Below the pieces are notes generated by a model, which saw only the letters and a program-made list of their open reading frames with translations, did not search any database and was not told the origin of the DNA. Positions 1 through 5,039 of a stretch of DNA of 5,039 bases are shown here, piece after piece (the first letter of the stretch is position 1; every line of letters starts with the position of its first letter). The position numbers and the translations under genes were made by a program. The stretch is from Burkholderiaceae bacterium (lineage in GTDB: Bacteria; Pseudomonadota; Gammaproteobacteria; Burkholderiales; Burkholderiaceae_C): contig JALQVJ010000356.1 in assembly GCA_023260355.1 (NCBI GenBank), forward strand, positions 1-5,039, read 5' to 3'.

Positions 1-1
1 C

Positions 2-760
2 TATTCAGAGCCGCTTCAATACGCCATCCAGTCCCTGCACTTGGCCCCTCAAAGCGGGCCCAGTCAAGTGGTCACAGATTGGCGCATCCACACGCTGGGG
101 CCAGTTTCCGCCTGGAGCGATGGACTGGGCAACCTGATTCATACCTACAGCCACCGTGGCTCGGGCTTGAGTTCAAAAATCGTGGCATCTGGGATCGTTC
201 ACACGCAAAACATTTCGGTGCGTGAGGAGCCAAATGGCATGCATCCCAGTTACTTCCTCCGAGAGGGCTCGTATACCAAACGCGAGCCTCGAATGGCGGC
301 GTGGGCCACACAGCGGTGGGCGGGTATCCAAGCGACGCCCGAAACGGTGCTTGAAGTCGCGCAGGCCGTGGCCGCCAAAGTGAAGTACAAAACCGGCAAG
401 ACGATGGTGGAGACTGCCGCGTTGGAGGCCTTCGATTGGGGTGTTGGTGTCTGCCAGGATCAAGCCCACGTGATGGCGACGCTGTGTCGTGCTTTGGGTT
501 GGCCAGCGCGGTACGTGAGTGGCTATTTTTATGATCCAGCCGCCCCTGAACTGGCGTCGCACGCATGGGTGGACGTCTGTGTGGACGCACAGCGCATGCG
601 GTGGGTCAGCGTGGATGTGACCCACGGGTGCGTCACCGATGAGCGCCACGTGCGCCTTGCAGTTGGGATAGATTACGCGCAATGCCCACCGGTTCGCGGT
701 GTCAGACAGGGCGGGGGCAACGAGTCAATGGCCACCGCCGTTGCCATCGAGGAGATATGA
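2..760 (+). CDS. Transglutaminase-like family protein, 5' end cut by the window edge
   Basis: The reading frame is open from base 2 to a TGA at 758-760, giving 252 visible residues, and the true start lies upstream. The first residues (YSEPLQYAIQSLHLAPQ) look like the N-terminal beta domain of bacterial transglutaminase-like proteins, with a D-G-L-G-N-L-I-H stretch about 40 residues in. The TTG at 41 is therefore unlikely to be the start. The C-terminal half holds the papain-like triad: Cys in GVCQDQAH (codon 452-454), His in SHAWVDV (560-562) and Asp in WVSVDVTHG (614-616), followed by a conserved-looking region ending near GIDYAQCPPVRG. There is no signal peptide or membrane segment in the visible part, so a cytoplasmic location is likely. 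Members of this family often sit beside alpha-E and ATP-grasp proteins in peptide-ligation or Anbu protease-like clusters; any such partners would be upstream of the window. The substrate is unknown: the fold could be a protease, amidase or transamidase. Confidence 0.9.
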   Translation, partial: YSEPLQYAIQSLHLAPQSGPSQVVTDWRIHTLGPVSAWSDGLGNLIHTYSHRGSGLSSKIVASGIVHTQNISVREEPNGMHPSYFLREGSYTKREPRMAAWATQRWAGIQATPETVLEVAQAVAAKVKYKTGKTMVETAALEAFDWGVGVCQDQAHVMATLCRALGWPARYVSGYFYDPAAPELASHAWVDVCVDAQRMRWVSVDVTHGCVTDERHVRLAVGIDYAQCPPVRGVRQGGGNESMATAVAIEEI

Positions 761-800
761 CATTGGCCGATCGCCGGACGCTGGGACCAACGTGCCGCCG
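761..800. other. Convergent intergenic gap without an evident terminator
   Basis: These 40 GC-rich bases lie between the stop codons of the transglutaminase gene and mltB. GGCCGATCGCC forms only an imperfect palindrome, and there is no stem followed by a T-run on either strand, so any termination is Rho-dependent or occurs within the opposing gene. Confidence 0.4.
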
Positions 801-1922
801 CTACTTGAGATGGCCTTGCCTCGAGCGGTTTCTTTGAGCCCGAACAGCCGCTCGGATAGCCTCTCCTAACTCGATCACCGCCAATGCATAGTAGCTGCTT
901 TGGTTGTATCGCGTGATGGCATAAAAGTTAGGTGTACCGATCACGTAGCTGGGCGGCTGATTGCCATTCAACAGCTCGACCAGTGCCAGCTCATGGTCGT
1001 CTGAAGCCTGATTTGGCAGCCCCTTGACTCCTGCTTCACGCAGTTGTTGTGGGCGCAAATTAGGCAATATGTCTTTCTCAAGCAGCGGTGCCAAGCCTGC
1101 GCTGGCTGCGGCAACATCGGCGTCCCAATGCGTAGGCAGAGCCTTGACCCAGCCATGCCCCTGTAAATAGCGCGCGATCGATCCGATGGCGTCTGGTGCG
1201 CTCCGCATCAAATCGACTTTGCCGTCCCCATCAAAATCGATGGCCCATTTTTGCCAGCTGCTCGGCATGAATTGTGGGAACCCCAAGGCGCCTGCATAGC
1301 TGCCGCGCCAAGAGGTCACCGCTTTGTTTTGCGCCTCGCTCAGGGAGAGCAGCGCGGCCAACTCCTGCTTGAAATACGCTGCCCGTTGATCTGCTCTGGG
1401 ATGCACCTGAGGAAAGTCGAATGCAAGTGTCACCAGCGCATCCAATGTGGGCACCCGCCCCTTGTTGCGTCCAAATTGGGTTTCGACGCCCAAAATACCC
1501 GCAATGATGTGGGCATCCACACCGAACTGCTTCTGCGCGCGCACCAAGTACTTCCGGTGCTTTTGCCAAAACTTCAGTCCAGCGTCGACGCGCTGGGGCG
1601 TCACAAATCGGCCTCGGTACAGGTGCCAGTTTTTGCTTGAGCTTTGCCCCTTGGGTGTCATCAAAGTCAACACATCAGTGCGCCGCTTTGCGCCCTGCAA
1701 AATGCGAGTGATCGTTTCGGGGTTGGCTTGATTTTGCCCAGCCCACTCTTGGGCAAAAGCGGCCAAGCGGGGGTCATTGCCATAGGCTTTGAAGCGGGAC
1801 TCCGCCTGAGCCAATCCAGGTGGCAGAAAAGCCACCAGCAGCCAAGCGCCAGCCCACGCTGTACGCCATGCCGGGCGACGTCTGGCTGCTCTTGGATCGG
1901 GAGCCTGCTTGAAATTTGTCAT
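801..1922 (-). CDS. mltB: Lytic murein transglycosylase B (MltB/Slt35 family), periplasmic
   Basis: This 373-residue protein should cleave the MurNAc-GlcNAc bond of peptidoglycan to leave 1,6-anhydro-MurNAc ends. The catalytic Glu is E147 in ILGVETQFG, matching the Slt35 motif. GALGFPQFMPSSW (211-223) is the conserved substrate-groove segment. DFDGDGKVDL (229-238) resembles the EF-hand calcium loop of Slt35. TPNFYAITRYNQSSYYA (330-346) is the typical C-terminal signature. Residues 1-40 form a Sec-type signal peptide: a basic n-region with RRR, the hydrophobic stretch AWLLVAF, and a probable cut after AQA (40). There is no lipobox cysteine, so it is predicted to be a soluble or loosely attached periplasmic enzyme rather than a lipoprotein like E. 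coli MltB. Its length is close to the family norm. The ATG is well fixed because an in-frame TGA lies only six bases before it. The ribosome binding site is weak (CAGG, very close to the ATG). It is divergent from the downstream operon and convergent with the transglutaminase gene. Confidence 0.95.
   Translation of the reverse strand: MTNFKQAPDPRAARRRPAWRTAWAGAWLLVAFLPPGLAQAESRFKAYGNDPRLAAFAQEWAGQNQANPETITRILQGAKRRTDVLTLMTPKGQSSSKNWHLYRGRFVTPQRVDAGLKFWQKHRKYLVRAQKQFGVDAHIIAGILGVETQFGRNKGRVPTLDALVTLAFDFPQVHPRADQRAAYFKQELAALLSLSEAQNKAVTSWRGSYAGALGFPQFMPSSWQKWAIDFDGDGKVDLMRSAPDAIGSIARYLQGHGWVKALPTHWDADVAAASAGLAPLLEKDILPNLRPQQLREAGVKGLPNQASDDHELALVELLNGNQPPSYVIGTPNFYAITRYNQSSYYALAVIELGEAIRAAVRAQRNRSRQGHLK
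1732..1758. repeat. Perfect 9-base inverted repeat inside mltB
   Basis: TTTTGCCCA (1732-1740) and TGGGCAAAA (1750-1758) are exact reverse complements separated by nine bases. The repeat encodes part of FAQEWAGQNQ near residues 55-64 of MltB, shortly after the signal peptide. It could form a small hairpin in the mltB mRNA or be a coincidence of coding sequence; no T-run follows, so it is not a typical terminator. Confidence 0.4.
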
Positions 1923-1988
1923 AGCCTGTCACGCACTGTAGCCCATCCTTGAGCGGAAAATTTGTCCCGCTGGTGCTAAGCTGAGGGG
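1923..1988. promoter_or_regulatory. Divergent intergenic region between mltB and the deacylase operon
   Basis: These 66 bases separate two divergently read start codons, so the promoters of mltB and of the three-gene + strand unit should lie here or extend into the flanking gene starts. The middle is locally AT-rich (GGAAAATTTGTCC, 1954-1966). A TTGAGC at 1949-1954 could serve as a + strand -35 element, but no good -10 hexamer follows at 16-18 bases. On the - strand, TACAGT lies close to mltB but has no convincing -35 partner. I assign no specific promoter or operator; the regulatory role is inferred from gene orientation. Confidence 0.45.
1983..1988 (+). promoter_or_regulatory. Shine-Dalgarno-like GAGGGG at the deacylase start
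   Basis: GAGGGG abuts the ATG at 1989 with no spacer, which is too close for normal ribosome binding. The same GAGGGG stands nine bases before an in-frame TTG at 1998-2000, which is a normal distance. It is therefore evidence bearing on which start is used. An in-frame TAA at 1977-1979 with no start codon after it rules out any start further upstream. Confidence 0.45.
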
Positions 1989-2921
1989 ATGCATCAATTG
2001 GGCTATTTCACTCACCAAGATTGCCGCCTTCACGACATGGGGTTTGACCATCCTGAGTGTCCGCAGCGGCTGTCAGCCATCGAAGACCAACTCCTGATGT
2101 CCGGTCTCACGGACTGGTTGGAGCGGCGTGATGCACCATTGTTGCCGCTGGGTTTGGCGAAGTTGGCCCATTCAGAAAGCTACCTTGAGCAATTGCAGCG
2201 CGCCGATGCACAGGCGCAAACGCAAGGCCTTGTTCGATTGGATGAAGACACCGCGATGAATGCCCACAGTTGGACGGCGGCACTGAGGGCAGCCGGTGCT
2301 GCTGTCGCTGCGGTCGATGCCGTGATGGAGGGAGAGGTTGCAAATGCCTTTTGTGCCATCAGGCCCCCGGGCCACCACGCCACGCGTGAGCGGGCCATGG
2401 GTTTTTGCCTGCTGAACAACGTTGCCATTGCTGCGCTTCACGCGCTAGAACAAGGCGCCAAACGGGTGGCTGTGGTTGATTTTGACGTGCACCACGGCAA
2501 CGGCACCGAGGATATTTTGGCGGAGCATCCAGCGGTTTTGATGCTCGGTTTCTATCAGCACCCCTACTATCCGCCAGGCGGCGCTCAGTTCGAGGGCCGA
2601 GCACATTTGTGCAATGTGCCCGTGCCTGCGTACACATCAGGTGAGACTGTGCGCAGTTTGGTCGCAGAGCATTGGTGGCCTCGTTTGGAGGCGCATGACC
2701 CAGACCTGATTTTGATCAGCGCAGGCTTTGATGCGCACCGTGAAGATGACATGGCACAGCTGGGCTTGGTCGAGGCGGACTACGTCTGGATGACCGAGCA
2801 CATCAAGGCGCACACCCGTGCTGGTCAAGCTTCCAAAATAGTCAGCTGTCTAGAGGGCGGTTACCATTTATCTGCGCTGGGGCGCAGTGCCGCGGCGCAT
2901 ATCAAAGCGCTCACTATTTGA
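1989..2921 (+). CDS. HDAC / acetylpolyamine amidohydrolase family zinc deacylase
   Basis: The product is a 310-residue zinc-dependent amidohydrolase of the arginase/deacetylase fold, the family of bacterial HDAH, acetylpolyamine amidohydrolase and AcuC. Expected chemistry is removal of an acyl group from an acylated lysine or polyamine. All key residues are visible: the paired histidines H129-H130 in RPPGHHATR, zinc ligands D166 and H168 in VDFDVHHGNGTEDI, zinc ligand D248 in SAGFDAHREDD, and the transition-state tyrosine Y292 in EGGYHL. The N-terminus (YFTHQDCRLHDMGFDHPECPQRL) matches the substrate-rim segment of class II-like bacterial members. No signal peptide or membrane segment is present, so it is cytoplasmic. 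It is the first gene of a likely operon with a crotonase-fold protein and an MscS channel. The start is either ATG 1989 or TTG 1998; the TTG has better ribosome-binding-site spacing and would drop only three residues. The family is certain but the substrate is not, since histone deacetylase is only a family name in bacteria. Confidence 0.93.
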   Translation: MHQLGYFTHQDCRLHDMGFDHPECPQRLSAIEDQLLMSGLTDWLERRDAPLLPLGLAKLAHSESYLEQLQRADAQAQTQGLVRLDEDTAMNAHSWTAALRAAGAAVAAVDAVMEGEVANAFCAIRPPGHHATRERAMGFCLLNNVAIAALHALEQGAKRVAVVDFDVHHGNGTEDILAEHPAVLMLGFYQHPYYPPGGAQFEGRAHLCNVPVPAYTSGETVRSLVAEHWWPRLEAHDPDLILISAGFDAHREDDMAQLGLVEADYVWMTEHIKAHTRAGQASKIVSCLEGGYHLSALGRSAAAHIKALTI

Positions 2922-2928
2922 CGCGAAG

Positions 2929-2935
2929 AAGAGGG
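2929..2935 (+). promoter_or_regulatory. Ribosome binding site of the crotonase gene
   Basis: AAGAGGG ends five bases before the ATG at 2941. It decides between two in-frame starts: the ATG at 2941, and an upstream ATG at 2887 that would overlap the deacylase by 35 bases and add a basic, non-homologous-looking 18-residue tail (MPRRISKRSLF...). The 2941 start is preferred. Confidence 0.7.
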
Positions 2936-2940
2936 CCAGG

Positions 2941-3741
2941 ATGAAGACGTTGAACTCAGATGTGTTGCTGCACCAGCGAGACGCCCGCGGGGTCCATTAT
3001 TGGACGCTCAACGATCCGTCGCGCTACAACGTGTTGAGCGATGAGATGCTGGATCAGATGATCACGGCCTCCAAGCTTGTGGCAGCAGACCCCACCTCGA
3101 GGGCCGTGGTGATTGGCGCTGAGGGCAAAGCATTTTGTGCTGGGCACGACCTCAAGTCGATGGCAGCGCAAACGGACATCGCGGCACACCAAGCCTTGTT
3201 TGCCAAGTGCTCACGCATGATGTTGGGCTTGATGCAGTTGCCTGTTCCGGTGATTGCCCGCGTTCACGCCATAGCGACCGCAGCGGGTTGTCAGTTGGTC
3301 GCACAGGCCGACTTGGCGGTGGCGGCGGAAGCGGCGATGTTTGGCGTCAATGGCATCGACATTGGGTTGTTTTGTTCCACGCCTAGCGTGGCGTTGACGC
3401 GAAATGTCGGCATCAAGGCCGCGATGGAAATGCTGATGACCGGCGACTTTATTCCGGCGCAAGAGGCGAAAGCGCGAGGGTTGGTCAACCGTGTTTGCCC
3501 TGCTGAAGACCTGGATGCCGAGGTCGAACAATGGGTTCAACGCCTGTTATCCAAACCCAAGGAGGCCATTGCCATGGGCAAAGCACTGGTTTACCAGCAG
3601 CGCGAAGCGCCTATGGGCGCGGCGTACCAGATGGCGGCGCAAACCATGGCGGTGAACATGATGCACCCTGTTGCTCAAGAGGGCGCGCAGGCGTTTGTGC
3701 AAAAGCGCAAACCGGATTGGAATCAAGGAAGTTCTCACTGA
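2941..3741 (+). CDS. Enoyl-CoA hydratase/isomerase (crotonase) superfamily protein, ECHDC3-like
   Basis: With the start at 2941 the product is 266 residues, the usual crotonase size. Crotonase-fold landmarks are present: FCAGHDLKSM (65-74) supplies the first oxyanion-hole and CoA-binding segment, ATAAGCQLVAQADLAVA (112-128) the second, and TGDFIPAQEAKARGLVNRV (167-185) is the familiar C-terminal motif. GLFCSTPSVALTR (142-154) is characteristic of the ECHDC3-type subgroup rather than the FadB or PaaF type. By motif alignment to rat crotonase, catalytic Glu144 corresponds to Q118 and Glu164 to G138, so both acid-base glutamates are absent. The same replacements are, to my knowledge, typical of ECHDC3 proteins. 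Classical water addition to enoyl-CoA is therefore doubtful; CoA-thioester isomerase, hydrolase or other activity remains open. It starts 19 bases after the deacylase stop and its TGA overlaps the ATG of the channel gene, indicating cotranscription. It is predicted to be cytoplasmic, with no signal peptide. Confidence 0.92.
   Translation: MKTLNSDVLLHQRDARGVHYWTLNDPSRYNVLSDEMLDQMITASKLVAADPTSRAVVIGAEGKAFCAGHDLKSMAAQTDIAAHQALFAKCSRMMLGLMQLPVPVIARVHAIATAAGCQLVAQADLAVAAEAAMFGVNGIDIGLFCSTPSVALTRNVGIKAAMEMLMTGDFIPAQEAKARGLVNRVCPAEDLDAEVEQWVQRLLSKPKEAIAMGKALVYQQREAPMGAAYQMAAQTMAVNMMHPVAQEGAQAFVQKRKPDWNQGSSH
3725..3731 (+). promoter_or_regulatory. Ribosome binding site of the MscS-family gene
   Basis: AAGGAAG lies inside the last codons of the crotonase gene, nine bases before the ATG at 3741. 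Together with the TGATG stop/start overlap it supports 3741 as the start and suggests translational coupling. Confidence 0.7.
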
Positions 3742-5039
3742 TGACAACACAAGCACTCAACTGGACCGAGTGGCAATGGCCGCAGTCGCCTCTCGGGTTG
3801 GCATTGGCCCACACCGATCTGGTGACATGGCTCGGTGTTTTAGCAGCACTGTCGGTTGCCGGTCTCATTGGTTGGGCCGCGCATGTGGGCACAGCGCCAA
3901 GAGTTCACCCGGTATGGCTCGGGCGCCGAGGCTGGGATGGGTTGCTCACGCCTTTATTGATGGTGGTGGCGCTTTGGTCACTGGGGTTGTTCTGGCGTTC
4001 GGAAGGCGAGAGAGCGGTGCTTTCTGCGGCGATGTATTTGTCGAGCGTTTGGGCGTTGAGTACGGGCGTTTTTCGGGTCCTCGGCGCCAGCCGTGGTCAA
4101 GTCGGTTGGATGCGGCCCATGGCCATTGCTTGGATATGGATATCCGCGGCGATTTGGGTGTTATGGGCCCTCGGGCTTTTGCCATTGGTCCAGCAAGAAT
4201 TGGACGAGGTGACGTGGCGCTTGGGCGGCGCGCAGTGGACACTGCGCAGCACCCTTGAGGGCCTTTTCACCACGGGGCTGGTTTTGATCTTTGCGCTCTG
4301 GGCCTCTTCGGCGCTGGAGGCGTACCTGCTCAAAGATGCCGGCGGCGATGACCTGTCGTTGCGAAAGATGTTGTCCAACAGCTTGCGCGTCTTGTTGGTA
4401 TTCGTGGGTTTGATGGTGTCGTTGAACACCGTGGGCATTGATCTCACAGCTTTGTCGGTTTTGGGCGGTGCAGTGGGAGTTGGTATTGGCTTTGGTTTGC
4501 AAAAGCTGGCTGCCAACTATGTGAGTGGTTTTGTGATTTTGGGCGAGCGCAGTGTGCGAATCGGCGACATGGTCCGAGTCGACGGGTTTGAAGGAGCGGT
4601 TGTCGACATCCGGGGTCGCTACACAGTGATCCGTGCACCGACAGGCGTTGAATCGATTGTGCCCAACGAGGTCCTCATCACCGCTCGGGTCGAGAACCTC
4701 TCGTTGGCGGACCCGCAAGTGTGGCTTTCAACGAGTATCACGGTCGGCTATGACAGCGACCCTGACCAGGTCATTGCCTTGCTAGAACAAGCGGCGGCCG
4801 ATCAGGAGCGCGTGCTCAAAGACCCAGGGCCGCGCGCGACTTTGCGCAGTTTCGGCGCCGACGGCATTGACTTTTTGCTTGGGTTTTGGATCAGTGACCT
4901 CGAGAACGGTCGTGGCAACCTCGTATCAGCCGTGAATTTGGCGGTTTTGAAGTCATTGAGGGCACATCACATCGATATCCCATACCCGCAGCGCGTCCTG
5001 CGCTGGGCGCCAGACGCCGATCAACCCGGGGCTTCCGGA
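3741..5039 (+). CDS. MscS-family mechanosensitive ion channel, 3' end cut by the window edge
   Basis: Reading from the ATG at 3741 gives 433 codons with no stop before the window ends. The protein should be an inner-membrane channel that opens under membrane tension and releases solutes during hypo-osmotic shock. Hydrophobic segments lie at about 28-48, 67-85, 93-113, 124-150, 172-196 and 213-231, followed by the pore helix (about 236-266). The pore helix carries the glycine/alanine-rich pattern GGAVGVGIGFGLQKLAANY and then the FVILGERSVRIGDMV segment, the strongest family signature. The cytoplasmic beta domain follows (VDGFEGAVVDIRGRYTVIR, IVPNEVLI). An alpha/beta domain ends at HHIDIPYPQRVLRW, the usual C-terminal MscS motif, so probably only a few residues are missing. 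E. coli MscS has 286 residues and three membrane helices; this protein has extra N-terminal helices, as in many larger MscS homologues. The ATG overlaps the crotonase TGA (TGATG), implying cotranscription. Confidence 0.93.
   Translation, partial: MTTQALNWTEWQWPQSPLGLALAHTDLVTWLGVLAALSVAGLIGWAAHVGTAPRVHPVWLGRRGWDGLLTPLLMVVALWSLGLFWRSEGERAVLSAAMYLSSVWALSTGVFRVLGASRGQVGWMRPMAIAWIWISAAIWVLWALGLLPLVQQELDEVTWRLGGAQWTLRSTLEGLFTTGLVLIFALWASSALEAYLLKDAGGDDLSLRKMLSNSLRVLLVFVGLMVSLNTVGIDLTALSVLGGAVGVGIGFGLQKLAANYVSGFVILGERSVRIGDMVRVDGFEGAVVDIRGRYTVIRAPTGVESIVPNEVLITARVENLSLADPQVWLSTSITVGYDSDPDQVIALLEQAAADQERVLKDPGPRATLRSFGADGIDFLLGFWISDLENGRGNLVSAVNLAVLKSLRAHHIDIPYPQRVLRWAPDADQPGASG

Noticed and set aside
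41..43. TTG as a possible start of the transglutaminase-like gene.
   Set aside because: The frame is open to the window edge and the residues before it look like the family's N-terminal beta domain, so the gene starts off the left edge.
72..682. Two - strand open frames opposite the transglutaminase-like gene.
   Set aside because: Arg/Pro/His-rich shadow translations with no domain; the + strand frame has an intact catalytic triad.
761..800. Possible bidirectional terminator between convergent genes.
   Set aside because: Only an imperfect GC-rich palindrome is present, with no stable stem plus T-run in either direction.
1251..1952. + strand open frames opposite mltB.
   Set aside because: No recognisable domain, and the - strand frame encodes a complete MltB with catalytic Glu and signal peptide.
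1949..1979. Sigma-70 promoter using TTGAGC as the -35 element.
   Set aside because: No acceptable -10 hexamer at 16-18 bases; the best downstream match (TGCTAA) is poor and 19 bases away.
2887..2940. In-frame upstream ATG that would extend the crotonase by 18 residues.
   Set aside because: It lies inside the deacylase gene, the added stretch is basic and unlike crotonase N-termini, and the ATG at 2941 has a well-placed AAGAGGG.
3671..4258. A + strand open frame of 195 codons overlapping the crotonase end and channel start.
   Set aside because: It is in a different frame from both genes, has no recognisable motif, and the channel frame over the same bases encodes clear membrane helices.
4097..4718. 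Long - strand open frames opposite the channel gene.
   Set aside because: Their translations are low-complexity, rich in Arg, Gln, His and Pro without motifs, as expected for the antisense of a GC-rich membrane-protein gene.

Overview
This looks like an ordinary, gene-dense chromosomal stretch from a proteobacterium, most likely a betaproteobacterium of the Burkholderiales (Comamonadaceae-like). The assignment is inferred from moderately high GC, tight gene packing, and the combination of an MltB-type transglycosylase, a class II HDAC-like amidohydrolase, an ECHDC3-like crotonase and an MscS channel. It rests on protein style and general knowledge, not on a database search.

Layout, left to right: (1) the 3' part of a transglutaminase-like cysteine protease-fold protein on the + strand (2-760), whose start lies off the left edge; (2) a 40-base convergent gap with no clear terminator; (3) a complete mltB-like lytic murein transglycosylase on the - strand (801-1922); (4) a 66-base divergent intergenic region that must carry the promoters of both flanking units; (5) a tightly packed + strand run of three genes: an HDAC/acetylpolyamine-amidohydrolase-family deacylase (1989-2921), an ECHDC3-like crotonase-fold protein (2941-3741; 19 bases downstream) and an MscS-family mechanosensitive channel (from 3741, its ATG overlapping the previous stop by one base, running off the right edge at 5039).

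The three + strand genes are probably one transcription unit. The deacylase keeps all zinc-binding and catalytic residues. The crotonase keeps the fold and oxyanion-hole regions but lacks both glutamates used by classical enoyl-CoA hydratases, so hydratase activity should not be assumed. The channel keeps the MscS pore helix and cytoplasmic domain, behind an enlarged N-terminal membrane region. MltB (peptidoglycan cleavage) and the MscS channel both act in the envelope, but nothing in the sequence proves a functional link to the deacylase/crotonase pair.

I found no mobile element, tRNA, rRNA, CRISPR array or phage signature, and no clear undescribed system. The points most worth following up are the deacylase-crotonase-channel operon, the missing crotonase glutamates and the start codon of the deacylase.
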